Assembly: GCA_947488295.1 (NCBI GenBank)
Contig: CANKYU010000005.1
Location: 333,488-397,487 of the forward strand
Direction of reading: 5' to 3'
Length of the DNA: 64,000 bases
Source of the DNA: an uncultured Anderseniella sp.
GTDB taxonomy: Bacteria > Pseudomonadota > Alphaproteobacteria > Rhizobiales > Aestuariivirgaceae
The notes beneath the pieces are model-generated. The model did no database searches and was not told the DNA's origin. It saw only the letters and a program-made list of their open reading frames with translations. Positions 43,382-53,548 of the stretch are shown here, in pieces. The translations under genes were made by a program, and so were the position numbers. Numbering within the stretch: position 1 is the first letter of the stretch; each line of letters begins with the position of its first letter.

Positions 43382-44803
43382 TCAACCGCCAAACTCGCGG
43401 CGGATCAGTTTGCCCTTGCGCAAAATGGCGACATCCCAGTATCCGTCGCGCCTTTCAAGGACACTGCGCAAGTCTGACACCGAACCCAGCTTGCGTTCGT
43501 TCAGTTCGACAATCACGTCACCCTTCTTGAAACCGAAGCGGCGTGCCAGCGAACGTTTGACTGCGGAGACAGCCACGCCTTCAACCAGTGCCGGCAGACC
43601 CAGCTCTTCGGCAACGGCCGGTGACACATTGACCACTTCGAGGCCTGTAAATGGGGACCGGCCCTTTATCACTGTGGTGTTGCGGGGTGGGTCTTCCGGT
43701 GCAGGTGTCAGCGACACTTCGGCATTGAACCGTTTTGACTTGCGGCTGAACACGACCGGAGATTCGTCGCCTACAGGCAGAGTAGCGAACCTGAAGCTGA
43801 ATTCCTGGGCGTTCTCGATTGGCTTGCCGCCCAGTTGCAACAACACATCACCACGCTTGAGGCCGGCCTTTTTCAGTGGGCTGGCCGGATGCAGCTGAGA
43901 CACCAGCGCCCCGCGTGGGCGGTCGAGCCCCAGGGCCGATGCCAGGTCACTGGTGACATTCTGCAGGTCTGCACCGTACCACGGACGAACAACCCTGGTG
44001 GCGCCGCTCAGCGATTGTTCGATGACCGAGCGCACCATGTTGACGGGAATGGCGAAGCCGATACCGTTGGAGCCGCCGGAGCGTGAGAATATCGCCGTGT
44101 TGATGCCGATCAGCCGCCCGTTCATGTCCACCAGCGCACCACCTGAATTGCCCGGGTTGATGGCCGCATCCGTCTGAATGAAGAACTGATAGGACGACAC
44201 CCCTACACGGGTTCGCGCCAGTGCCGAGACAATGCCGCTTGTAACGGTCTGCCCGACACCGAACGGGTTGCCGATGGCAAGCACGAGATCTCCCACTTCC
44301 AGCGCGTCTGAATCCCCCAGTGACAGGGGAACAAGTGGGTCGCCATCCGGTTCGATGCGCAGCACGGCCAGATCGGTGCGTTCATCGGTTAAAATGAGTT
44401 CCGCGTCAAACTCGCGCTTGTCGGACAGGACCACACGGATTTCCGTACCGTTCTTGATGACATGGTTGTTGGTGACGACGATGCCGGAGGCATCCACGAT
44501 GACACCGGAGCCCAGTGAGTTCTGGGCACGTCTGCGCGGCCTGCCGCCAAACAGCTCATCGCCAAAAAACCGCCGGAAAAACGGATCAGCACCGAAAGGC
44601 CGGCGCCTGCCCTGAGATTGCACGATACGCTTGGCGTAGACATTGACCACACTTGGTGCGGTGGTCTTGACCACAGGTGAAAAGGACATGGCAATGTCGC
44701 CCCGGGAAGCCGGCACCTGTTGAGCGTTTGCGGACCCGAGAGCCAGCATTACCGGCACCAGGGCTATTGCTGCGTAAAACAGCACATGGCGAACTAACTG
44801 CAT
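43382..44803 (-). CDS. Do/DegQ-type periplasmic serine endopeptidase
   Basis: 473 residues from ATG 44803, where a signal peptide begins (AAIALVPVMLALGSANAQQ). The longer frame has no signal at its front. Catalytic triad His114 (TNNHVIKNG), Asp144 (RTDLAVLRI), Ser220 (NPGNSGGALVD). Two PDZ domains follow (about 270-360 and 385-470). A protein quality-control protease of the envelope. The linker FFRRFFGDELFGGRPRRR is the LA-loop region. Next to a second, unusual trypsin-like protein at 44903. Confidence 0.94.
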   Translation of the reverse strand: MQLVRHVLFYAAIALVPVMLALGSANAQQVPASRGDIAMSFSPVVKTTAPSVVNVYAKRIVQSQGRRRPFGADPFFRRFFGDELFGGRPRRRAQNSLGSGVIVDASGIVVTNNHVIKNGTEIRVVLSDKREFDAELILTDERTDLAVLRIEPDGDPLVPLSLGDSDALEVGDLVLAIGNPFGVGQTVTSGIVSALARTRVGVSSYQFFIQTDAAINPGNSGGALVDMNGRLIGINTAIFSRSGGSNGIGFAIPVNMVRSVIEQSLSGATRVVRPWYGADLQNVTSDLASALGLDRPRGALVSQLHPASPLKKAGLKRGDVLLQLGGKPIENAQEFSFRFATLPVGDESPVVFSRKSKRFNAEVSLTPAPEDPPRNTTVIKGRSPFTGLEVVNVSPAVAEELGLPALVEGVAVSAVKRSLARRFGFKKGDVIVELNERKLGSVSDLRSVLERRDGYWDVAILRKGKLIRREFGG

Positions 44804-44902
44804 GATCGGCGAATCCTTAAACTGCGTAGAAACAAAAAGTTGTCGCACCCTAACAAGACCACGCGGGTTGGCCAACCATATCCGCCGGTTTGTCAGCACT
44901 TG

Positions 44903-46486
44903 TCAGTCCGAAGATGCCGTCTTGCCAGCATCGACCAGATCCAGCAGCTGCTGCAGTTTCTCCAGCGGCACACCGATGTTTGAACCGCCGTATTCAGGCA
45001 GGATCGCTGCATTGACACCGACCACCATTCCATTGCTGTCCATGACGGGGCCGCCGCTGCCGCCCTTGGCGGTATCCGCATCATAAACGATTGTCGCGGC
45101 AGTGACCTTGGCCACGATGCCCTGGCTCGCCAGGGGCTGGATGAACGAGTTTTCAGACAGACGCTCGGCGACTTTCCAGAAATTGGTTTCGCCGGCTTCG
45201 CGGATCTTCATGACGAATGACTTGCCTGCCTGGGCAAGCATGGCCCTGAGCCCGGTGGGATACCCCATCACGATGACATTGTCGCCTGACGTAAGCTCGA
45301 CGGAGGACAATTCAAGCCCCGCTACTTCAGGCGATGTGCCGGTAAACTTGAGCACGGCAACGTCTGCATCATCGCTCGCCCGGACCAGTTCAACCGGCAG
45401 AGCTTCCACCCTGCCAGGCATGTAGGCGACGAACCGGGTGAACTCCGGCTGCAGGCCACGTCCGCCAAATGCAGTCAGGTTGGCATCGCTCTCCCATGGC
45501 AGTGCGACGTGGCGATTGGTGACGATCCTGCCGCCCCTGGCGAGCACGAATCCGGTACCGGTATACCGCTTTTCCGCAATCGGCCCTTCGCCTTCCAATG
45601 TGAGGCGCGGATTGCCCCGTGCATCGGCCAGGGTTCGACCGTCAGGTCCGGCCAGGTACCTCAAAAACCGGCCGGTCGAGGTTTCCTTAAAGGCATATGA
45701 GCCCTGCAGAAACATAACCGACGGGGCCGCAGCGGCAATGGCGCGCGCGCTTGCCTTGCGGGATTTTTCCAGCACCTCAAGGCGACCGGTGTTTTCAGTC
45801 AGGGTCTCGTCGATCCGGTCGCGAAGTGTATTCAGATCATCCGGCGTTAATGCCTGTTCACGGGCCTGCGCCAGTGACTCTGCAAACTTCTCTATGTTGG
45901 CCCGTTCACGGGCCAGGTCGCTCTGCAGCATCGCGTTAATCTGGTACTGCTGGTAAACCAGCAAACCCAGACTGGTGATTGCCGCAATCACACCCAGTCG
46001 AAACAGCACAGTAGTCTGACCGGCAAATCGCCTGAATACGCTCATCAGCGCGCGGCAGACCCTGGTGAAAATCGGTTGACGACTGGTACGCAGATAGGCA
46101 ATCGCTTCAGACAGGATTTCCGAAACAACCTTGCGCGGCTTCTCCTCGTCTGCGCACAGGCAGAACCGCGACATGGGACCATTGTTGCCAAATTCTATGA
46201 CGTCGCCGGACCTCAGCACATGAGCTGACACGGACTTCTTGTTTATCCATATCTGGTGGTCGCCACGAGCCTCGATTTCATAGGAGCCAGCAGCCAGATG
46301 CAGGCGTGCGATTTCCTGACCACCTTCAGAGCCTGATCGCGCCGGTGCTATGTGAACACGTCTGTTTGCGCGCAGATAGACATCGAGTGTCTCGCCGTGC
46401 AGTGAGGTCTGCACACCTTCGTCGCCACCGGTCAGATGGTCCAGGCTGGCAACAGGCTCGGGCGCATTCTCAGGGTTGTCATCCAT
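44903..46486 (-). CDS. Membrane-anchored FHA-like / trypsin-like serine protease
   Basis: 527 residues. An N-terminal cytoplasmic part with a degenerate FHA-like sandwich (about 30-112: IWINKKSVSAHVLRSGDVIEFG), one membrane helix (about 160-178), a coiled coil (about 185-245) and a trypsin-like domain (about 305-515). The triad looks intact: His326 (TNRHVALP), Asp375 (DDADVAVLK), Ser477 (AKGGSGGPV). No PDZ domain. It would put a periplasmic protease under control of a cytoplasmic phosphopeptide-type module. 99 nt upstream of the Do protease gene, same strand. Function not known to me. Confidence 0.8.
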   Translation of the reverse strand: MDDNPENAPEPVASLDHLTGGDEGVQTSLHGETLDVYLRANRRVHIAPARSGSEGGQEIARLHLAAGSYEIEARGDHQIWINKKSVSAHVLRSGDVIEFGNNGPMSRFCLCADEEKPRKVVSEILSEAIAYLRTSRQPIFTRVCRALMSVFRRFAGQTTVLFRLGVIAAITSLGLLVYQQYQINAMLQSDLARERANIEKFAESLAQAREQALTPDDLNTLRDRIDETLTENTGRLEVLEKSRKASARAIAAAAPSVMFLQGSYAFKETSTGRFLRYLAGPDGRTLADARGNPRLTLEGEGPIAEKRYTGTGFVLARGGRIVTNRHVALPWESDANLTAFGGRGLQPEFTRFVAYMPGRVEALPVELVRASDDADVAVLKFTGTSPEVAGLELSSVELTSGDNVIVMGYPTGLRAMLAQAGKSFVMKIREAGETNFWKVAERLSENSFIQPLASQGIVAKVTAATIVYDADTAKGGSGGPVMDSNGMVVGVNAAILPEYGGSNIGVPLEKLQQLLDLVDAGKTASSD

Positions 46487-46579
46487 GGCAAGGCATGCCT
46501 TTCATCTTGCGAACGCCTTACCCCTCACTCCAAACTTGGCGATCATGGCACATCGGTGTCAACCATCTGCACGCCGAAT

Positions 46580-47014
46580 TTACCGCCGATCCAGTTTTGT
46601 TGAAAGGATGATAGCTGACTCTGTGCGAGTAACACCTTCTATTATGCCGATCTGATCAAGCACCTTGTCTATGTGATCGGTGGTGAGCGCCCTGATCTGC
46701 GCGATCAGGTCAAACTTCCCTGACACTGTGTGCAGCGTCTGGACTTGCGGCAATCGCATCAGCGCGCGAACCACTTCAGCGTTCATGCGAGGTTCCACGG
46801 ACAGTTCTACATGCACCAGTATGCCTTCCGCTGTGGCCTGGTCTGCAAGCCTGACGCCATAGCCGGCAATGACCCCGCTAACCTCCAGACGCCGCAGCCT
46901 GTCCTGTATTGTCGTGCGCGACACACCAAGCCTCCGTGCCAGTTCCGATACCGGCATACGGGCGTTTGTCTGCAGCAGAGCAATAAGCTCCTGGTCCTTA
47001 TCGGTTACTCTCAT
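46580..47014 (-). CDS. Lrp/AsnC-family regulator (leaderless mRNA predicted)
   Basis: 144 residues. HTH (1-55: DQELIALLQTNARMPVSELARRLGVSRTTIQDRLRRLE) and RAM domain (about 65-140, SGKFDLIAQI). It is divergent from the ornithine-type decarboxylase gene across 136 bp and so its likely regulator. There is no Shine-Dalgarno, and a perfect TATAAT ends 6 nt before the ATG, so the transcript should begin at the start codon. Confidence 0.92.
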   Translation of the reverse strand: MRVTDKDQELIALLQTNARMPVSELARRLGVSRTTIQDRLRRLEVSGVIAGYGVRLADQATAEGILVHVELSVEPRMNAEVVRALMRLPQVQTLHTVSGKFDLIAQIRALTTDHIDKVLDQIGIIEGVTRTESAIILSTKLDRR

Positions 47015-47016
47015 AT

Positions 47017-47043
47017 CGTCATTATATCACACATTACGTCATT
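47017..47043. promoter_or_regulatory. Leaderless extended -10 promoter with CGTCATT direct repeats
   Basis: On the minus strand TGATATAAT (47029-47021) is an extended -10 element ending 6 nt before the Lrp-type ATG at 47014. On the plus strand CGTCATT occurs at 47017-47023 and 47037-47043, exactly 20 bp (two helical turns) apart. The first copy covers the -10, which suits autorepression by an Lrp-type protein. Confidence 0.6.
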
Positions 47044-47150
47044 TCGACGAATATCTATGGATTTGACGAGAATTGTGCGTCTATCTACCGGCTGCGAGAG
47101 ACGTCATCTTCGTATGTAACGCCGAATCAAATCAGGCTCAGGAGCTCAAA

Positions 47151-48365
47151 ATGGTATTTGCGCTGAAAACATCCAGTATCAGATCCGCTGCGCCGGCGTT
47201 TGATGAAATTTTTCGCGACAGCGCAGAAGCTGCGGCAAGTCTGGACTGCGAAGCGCCGGTATTGTGTTTTTCACCGGCCAAACTGGCCGCGCGGGCAAAC
47301 CAGTTCATTGACGGCTTTCCGGGCGAAGTTGGTTATGCGGTGAAAGCCAATCCGTGTGCGAAGGTGATAACCGTGTTGGCACAGGCCGGTGTGGGAGTGT
47401 TCGACGTCGCGTCCACAATGGAAATGAAGGCTGTTGCCCGAATTTGTCCCACAGCCAAACTCCACTACCACAACCCGGTCAAGTCACGCAGTGAGATTGC
47501 CACCGCGTGGCATGCATTCGGTTGCCGGCGGTTTGCCGCCGACAGCCACGAAGAATTAGCCAAGATTGCCCAATCCGTTGGATCGGCGAGTGGAACCGAA
47601 ATTGCGATCCGCTTTTGTCTGCCTTCGCAAGACGCTTCAGCGCATGACTTTTCAAGCAAGTTTGGCGCCGACGAAACTGTTGCTGCCGAACTGATCCGGC
47701 AGGCGGTCGAGTTCGGGTTCGCGCCCCTGTTGACTTTTCACCCCGGCTCGCAGTGCACCGACCCGAAAGCCTGGATAAGGCATATTGAAGCCGCAGGCCG
47801 AATTGCCAATACGGCGGGCATCGCCCTCGCGCGGCTGAACGTGGGTGGTGGTTTTCCGGCCTGCTACACTGGCAGTGCCGGACCGGATCTCGTCACCTAT
47901 TTCGACACCATCGCCGACTGTGTATCTGCCGTCTTCGGTGATCATCCCCCTGCCCTTGAATGCGAACCGGGACGCAGTATTGCAGCGCCCGCCTTTTCGC
48001 TGCTCACCTGCGTGAAGCTGGTTCGTGCACGCTCGGCAGACCTGTTTTTGAACGACGGGATTTACGGTGGTCTCCTGGAAGCCACCCAGGTGTCGGACCT
48101 GCTGCCGTTCTACCGGGTGCTGCGCGACGGACAGGTTGTTACAGCGACAGATCAACGGGCGTTCACGGTGTTTGGACCAACATGTGACCCGCTTGACGTG
48201 CTGCCGGTCCCCCTCCTGCTGCCGTCTGATGTTCGTGAATCGGATGTCATCGAGTTTGCCGGGATCGGCGCTTACGGCATGGCCACGGCGACCAGCTTCA
48301 ACGGTTACGGCTCAGTGTCACAGGTCACCGTGAAAAACGCCTATACCGGTCATGGCAACTGCTAG
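47151..48365 (+). CDS. Fold-III PLP-dependent decarboxylase (ornithine/lysine decarboxylase-like)
   Basis: 404 residues from ATG 47151, with AGGAG 7 nt upstream. PLP Lys65 in GYAVKANP, the glycine loop GGGFP (232-236), EPGRS (272-276), and Cys345 in FGPTCDPLD, the catalytic Cys from the dimer partner. Makes putrescine or cadaverine, feeding polyamine synthesis. Choice between ornithine and lysine cannot be made from these motifs. Its stop codon overlaps the oppositely directed stop of the thioesterase gene. Confidence 0.9.
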   Translation: MVFALKTSSIRSAAPAFDEIFRDSAEAAASLDCEAPVLCFSPAKLAARANQFIDGFPGEVGYAVKANPCAKVITVLAQAGVGVFDVASTMEMKAVARICPTAKLHYHNPVKSRSEIATAWHAFGCRRFAADSHEELAKIAQSVGSASGTEIAIRFCLPSQDASAHDFSSKFGADETVAAELIRQAVEFGFAPLLTFHPGSQCTDPKAWIRHIEAAGRIANTAGIALARLNVGGGFPACYTGSAGPDLVTYFDTIADCVSAVFGDHPPALECEPGRSIAAPAFSLLTCVKLVRARSADLFLNDGIYGGLLEATQVSDLLPFYRVLRDGQVVTATDQRAFTVFGPTCDPLDVLPVPLLLPSDVRESDVIEFAGIGAYGMATATSFNGYGSVSQVTVKNAYTGHGNC

Positions 48366-48817
48366 CTCTTTACGTCATCACGCCCCAGCACGGTCATCAT
48401 GGTGGCTGACAGGGTGGCGATGCGTTTGCGCGTGCCGTTGTTAAGCGCAAATGCTTCACCTTCGCAGAAGGTGATTGTGCGACCGGGTTTCAATACCCGG
48501 CCTTCGAAAACGAATGTTTCACCTGCGGCCAGGGCAAGCAGGCTGGTTTTCAATTCAACAGTCAGCACACCGGCGTCCGCCGGCATCAACGAGAACGCCG
48601 CGTACCCGCAGGCCGTATCGAGCACTGTTGTGGTAACACCAGCATGAATGAAGCCGTGTTGCTGGGTAAACCGGTCATCATGATCCATTCCCATGATAAC
48701 CTTGCCAGGTTCAATCGTGATCAACCTGACGCCCATGGTTGCCAATGCGGCCTGACGACCAAAACTGTCAGTGACGCGCTGAATGTAATCGGTGGTTTTT
48801 GGCGTGAACTCTGTCAT
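48362..48817 (-). CDS. PaaI-type hotdog-fold thioesterase
   Basis: 151 residues, one hotdog domain: VIMGMDHDDRFTQQHGFIHAGVTTTVLDTACGYAA (catalytic region with HAG and the Asp of the LDTA motif) and VELKTSLLALAAGETFVFEGRV. Hydrolyses acyl- or aryl-CoA thioesters; substrate unknown. Converges with the decarboxylase, the two TAG stops interleaving in CTAG (48362-48365). Confidence 0.92.
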   Translation of the reverse strand: MTEFTPKTTDYIQRVTDSFGRQAALATMGVRLITIEPGKVIMGMDHDDRFTQQHGFIHAGVTTTVLDTACGYAAFSLMPADAGVLTVELKTSLLALAAGETFVFEGRVLKPGRTITFCEGEAFALNNGTRKRIATLSATMMTVLGRDDVKS

Positions 48818-48843
48818 GTGATGATGGTGCTTGATAGTCGGAC

Positions 48844-48874
48844 AAAAGAAAAGGCGGCTCCTGCAGGAACCGCC
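48844..48874 (-). terminator. Terminator of the ribosomal protein cluster
   Basis: On the minus strand: GGCGGTTCC, loop TGCA, GGAGCCGCC (48874-48853), one G-T pair, then a TTTTCTTTT run (48852-48844). It lies 28 nt after the rplQ stop. Confidence 0.92.
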
Positions 48875-48901
48875 TGAAACCTCTCAAAGCAGACGAGTTG
48901 A

Positions 48902-49327
48902 CTATGCCGCCTCGGCTTCGCCCTCATCTACGTTCTGGGTCGGACCTGAGTCCAGACCCTTAGCTGCCGGGTCGCGGTCAACCAGTTCGATCACCGCCAT
49001 CGGTGCACTGTCGCCGTAGCGGAAGCCGGCCTTGAGAACCCGGGTATAACCACCGTTGCGTTCGCCGTAGCGCGCACCCAGTACATCAAACAGTTTCTTG
49101 ACCTGATCTTCGTCGCGAACCTTCGACATGGCCTGACGCCGCGCGTGCACGTCGCCGCGCTTGGCCAGCGTAATCAGCTTTTCAGCGATCGGCCGCAAGT
49201 CCTTGGCCTTTGGCAGCGTTGTAACAATCTGCTCATGCTTGATCAGCGCAGCCGCCATATTGGCAAACATTGCCTTGCGATGCGAGCTTGTGCGGTTGAG
49301 CTTGCGTCCGCTCTTTCCGTGGCGCAT
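48902..49327 (-). CDS. rplQ: 50S ribosomal protein L17
   Basis: 141 residues. Begins MRHGKSGRKLNRTSSHRKAM, the L17 signature, with a short acidic, Ala-rich C-terminal tail (NVDEGEAEAA). Last gene of the cluster, 62 nt after rpoA and just before the terminator. Confidence 0.98.
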   Translation of the reverse strand: MRHGKSGRKLNRTSSHRKAMFANMAAALIKHEQIVTTLPKAKDLRPIAEKLITLAKRGDVHARRQAMSKVRDEDQVKKLFDVLGARYGERNGGYTRVLKAGFRYGDSAPMAVIELVDRDPAAKGLDSGPTQNVDEGEAEAA

Positions 49328-49389
49328 TGGCCTTCTCCTTGGATACCTACCTGAGGGGCAGCCTCACGGCTGTCTCCATTGAATTTGAT

Positions 49390-50406
49390 CTAGTAATGGG
49401 TCTCGAACTTCTTCGCCAGTTCCTCGATGTTCTCCGGCGGCCAGTTTTCGATATCCATGCCGAGGTGCAGACCCATCTGGGCCAACACTTCCTTGATTTC
49501 ATTGAGCGACTTGCGGCCGAAGTTCGGCGTGCGAAGCATTTCGCCTTCCGTCTTCTGGATCAGGTCACCGATATAGACAATGTTGTCGTTCTTCAGGCAG
49601 TTGGCCGAGCGAACCGACAGTTCCAGCTCATCCACCTTCTTAAGCAGGGCTGCATTGAATTCCAGCTCCGGCTTTTCTTCCTCGGTGACAATCTGCTGCG
49701 GCTCTTCGAAGTTGATGAACACCTGCAACTGATCCTGAAGAATACGGGCTGAATAAGCCACTGCATCTTCAGGCGTCATCGAACCATCGGTTTCAATGGT
49801 CATGATCAGCTTGTCATAGTCGAGCACCTGGCCCTCACGGGTGTTTTCCACCTTGTAGGACACGCGCTTGACCGGGCTGTAGAGACTGTCGACCGGGATC
49901 AGACCGATTGGAGCATCTTCGGGACGGTTGCGTTCTGCAGCCGCATAGCCCTTGCCTGTATTGACGGTGAACTCCATGCGCACTTCGGCGCCATCATCCA
50001 ACGTGCAGATCGGCAAAGTCGGGTTCAGGATGGTGATATCACCGCTTTCCTCGATATCGCCTGCGGTTACAGCACCCGGGCCCTGCTTGCGCAAGGTCAG
50101 GCGCTTGGGGCCTTCGCCCTGCATGCCGACGGCGATTTCCTTGATGTTCAGCACGATGTCCGTCACATCCTCACGTACACCGGCGATGGAGGAAAACTCG
50201 TGCAGCACGCCGTCAATCTGAACCGATGTAACCGCTGCGCCCTGCAGCGACGACAACAATACGCGGCGCAGGCTGTTGCCCAGCGTCATGCCAAAGCCGC
50301 GCTCAAGCGGCTCGGCGACCAGGGTAGCGGTGCGGCGGCGGTCACGGCCGGCATTCACGTCCAGCTTTATCGGCTTGATAAGATCTTGCCAGTTCTTGGT
50401 GTTCAC
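49390..50406 (-). CDS. rpoA: RNA polymerase alpha subunit
   Basis: 338 residues from a GTG at 50406 (VNTKNWQDLIKPIKLDV), preceded by AGAGG. The frame is open for 60 more codons upstream, but that part is unlike RpoA and starts inside the rpsK region. N-terminal dimerisation domain (EPLERGFGMTLGNSLRRVLLSS) and C-terminal alphaCTD (LSVRSANCLKNDNIVYIGDL, NFGRKSLNEIKEVL) are complete. The length is typical for alphaproteobacteria. Confidence 0.97.
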   Translation of the reverse strand: MNTKNWQDLIKPIKLDVNAGRDRRRTATLVAEPLERGFGMTLGNSLRRVLLSSLQGAAVTSVQIDGVLHEFSSIAGVREDVTDIVLNIKEIAVGMQGEGPKRLTLRKQGPGAVTAGDIEESGDITILNPTLPICTLDDGAEVRMEFTVNTGKGYAAAERNRPEDAPIGLIPVDSLYSPVKRVSYKVENTREGQVLDYDKLIMTIETDGSMTPEDAVAYSARILQDQLQVFINFEEPQQIVTEEEKPELEFNAALLKKVDELELSVRSANCLKNDNIVYIGDLIQKTEGEMLRTPNFGRKSLNEIKEVLAQMGLHLGMDIENWPPENIEELAKKFETHY

Positions 50407-50530
50407 GGTGTCGACCTCTGTGCAGTTATGGGTATCTGGTGTCCGCGGATCGGAACAAGAACCCGTAAATTCAAATTGTGTTGGCAAATCCGCCTGATCA
50501 TCCAGCGAGTTTGCCGAAGCTCTGGTTACC

Positions 50531-50920
50531 CTATACGCGGCGACGCTTGGGTGGACGAACGCCATTGTGCGGGATCGGCGTAACATCGCGGATCGACGTC
50601 ACCTGAAGACCAACCGCCTGCAGCGCGCGAAGTGCTGACTCGCGACCTGAACCGGGTCCGCACACTTCGACCTCAATGGTCTTCATGCCGTGTTCCATTG
50701 CAATCTCGCCGGCCTGCTCGGCAGCAACCTGGGCTGCATAGGGCGTGGATTTGCGTGAACCCTTGAACTTCATCTTGCCGGCCGATGACCAGGCAATTGC
50801 ATTGCCCTGCACGTCGGTGATGGTGATCATGGTGTTATTGAACGTGGAGTTCACGTGGGCAACACCAGAGGAGATGTTCTTACGTTCCTTGCGGCGCGTA
50901 CGTGTTGGTTCTTTAGCCAT
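50531..50920 (-). CDS. rpsK: 30S ribosomal protein S11
   Basis: 129 residues: HVNSTFNNTMITITDVQGN, SAGKMKFKGSRKSTPYAAQ, and the C-terminal RDVTPIPHNGVRPPKRRRV. Part of the 30S platform. 30 nt after rpsM. Confidence 0.98.
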   Translation of the reverse strand: MAKEPTRTRRKERKNISSGVAHVNSTFNNTMITITDVQGNAIAWSSAGKMKFKGSRKSTPYAAQVAAEQAGEIAMEHGMKTIEVEVCGPGSGRESALRALQAVGLQVTSIRDVTPIPHNGVRPPKRRRV

Positions 50921-50950
50921 CTGAAAAATGCTTTCCGAGAAAGAAACTGA

Positions 50951-51319
50951 TTACTTCTTCTTGCCTGCAATCGCCTTGGCGGGTCCCTTGCGGGTGCGGG
51001 CATTGGTATGAGTGCGCTGACCGCGAACCGGCAGGCCACGACGGTGGCGCAGGCCACGGTAGCAACCAAGGTCCATCAGACGCTTGATGTTCATTGCGGT
51101 CTCACGGCGCAGATCGCCTTCAACCATGTAGTCGCGATCGATCGCTTCACGGATCTGGATGACTTCCGCATCAGTCAATTCATTGACACGGCGTTCTGCA
51201 GCAATGTTTACGCTTTCACAGATCTTGTTCGCGTAATTCGCGCCGATACCATGAATGTACTGCAGCGCGATCACCACGCGCTTGTTCGTCGGAATGTTGA
51301 CGCCTGCTATACGGGCCAA
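50951..51319 (-). CDS. rpsM: 30S ribosomal protein S13 (TTG start)
   Basis: 122 residues, the family's exact length, when started at TTG 51319, which gives MARIAGVNIPTNKRVV. The AGGAG 8 nt upstream fits this start. An in-frame ATG at 51337 overlaps that AGGAG and would add six unusual residues (MQENSV). The C-terminal RGQRTHTNARTRKGP tail is typical. It begins the alpha-operon part, after its own predicted promoter at 51483-51511. Confidence 0.93.
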   Translation of the reverse strand: MARIAGVNIPTNKRVVIALQYIHGIGANYANKICESVNIAAERRVNELTDAEVIQIREAIDRDYMVEGDLRRETAMNIKRLMDLGCYRGLRHRRGLPVRGQRTHTNARTRKGPAKAIAGKKK

Positions 51320-51482
51320 GACGCTATTCTCCTGCATACGGTCTGGCCCGACATGTTGTCAGAAATGCCAGTACCAAAACTGAACCAAAAAACGGATTGT
51401 TGATGCCTAACGGCAACAAGGCTCACCCCAAGCAGACATAGTGCTACTTGCGGTCAGCCTGTCAGCAACCGGATTGGAGCAG

Positions 51483-51511
51483 TTTCTATGCCGGATTCCC
51501 CGACACGTCAA
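51483..51511 (-). promoter_or_regulatory. Predicted promoter for rpsM-rpsK-rpoA-rplQ
   Basis: Minus strand: TTGACG (51511-51506), 17-bp spacer, TAGAAA (51488-51483), in the 224-bp gap between adk and rpsM. It would let the alpha operon be transcribed apart from the upstream spc operon. Confidence 0.5.
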
Positions 51512-51543
51512 CCATTTAACCGACATCCAGTTGCATGTGACCC

Positions 51544-52112
51544 CTACCCGTTCAACACCTCCATGATCTGACGGGTGACTTCGTCCATTTCCGCCATACC
51601 ATCAACACTGCGCAACGTACCTTTCGTTGCGTAATACTCGATCAGAGGCGCTGTCTGGGCATGATAGACATCAAGCCTCTTTTTCAACGCTTCTGCATTG
51701 TCGTCGGCCCGCGGGCCGCCTTCCGTTTCAGCCGCACGTTTTTCAATGCGGTTGATCAAAATTCCGTCGTTGACCTGAATCTCCACGACGGCGTCGAGCT
51801 CCAGGCCCTTGTCGGCCAACATGACATCCAGGGCTTCGGCCTGCGACACATTTCGCGGAAACCCGTCGAGGATAAATCCGGCTGCGCAATCCGCATCTTC
51901 AATACGGTCCGAAATAATGCCGACCACGATGTCATCAGGCACCAGCTCGCCACGTGCCATTGTATCCTTGGCTTTCAAACCGATCGGCGTGCCAGCAGCA
52001 ATGGCGGCCCGCAACATATCCCCGGTAGACAACTGCTTCATGTTCCTGCCGGCCTCGATACGCTGCGCCTGCGTACCCTTGCCGGCGCCAGGCGGGCCGA
52101 GAAGGATTATAT

Positions 52113-52116
<4 letters not shown>
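51544..52116 (-). CDS. adk: Adenylate kinase (short, lid-less form)
   Basis: 190 residues. P-loop GPPGAGKGTQA (7-17), FILDGFPRNVSQAEAL and DDNAEALKKRLDVYHAQTAPLIEYY. The Zn/lid insertion is short, as in alphaproteobacterial enzymes. Interconverts AMP, ATP and ADP. Overlaps the secY stop by 4 nt (ATGA). Confidence 0.97.
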
Positions 52117-53444
<1,328 letters not shown>

Positions 53445-53548
53445 TCGGGATTCCTTATCCGTGTACCTGACCAGTGTTGATGATCAATATCGGCACACAA
53501 CCGCATGATCTCAAGCACCAAGTTATCACAAAGGCCCGTTTTGCGCGG

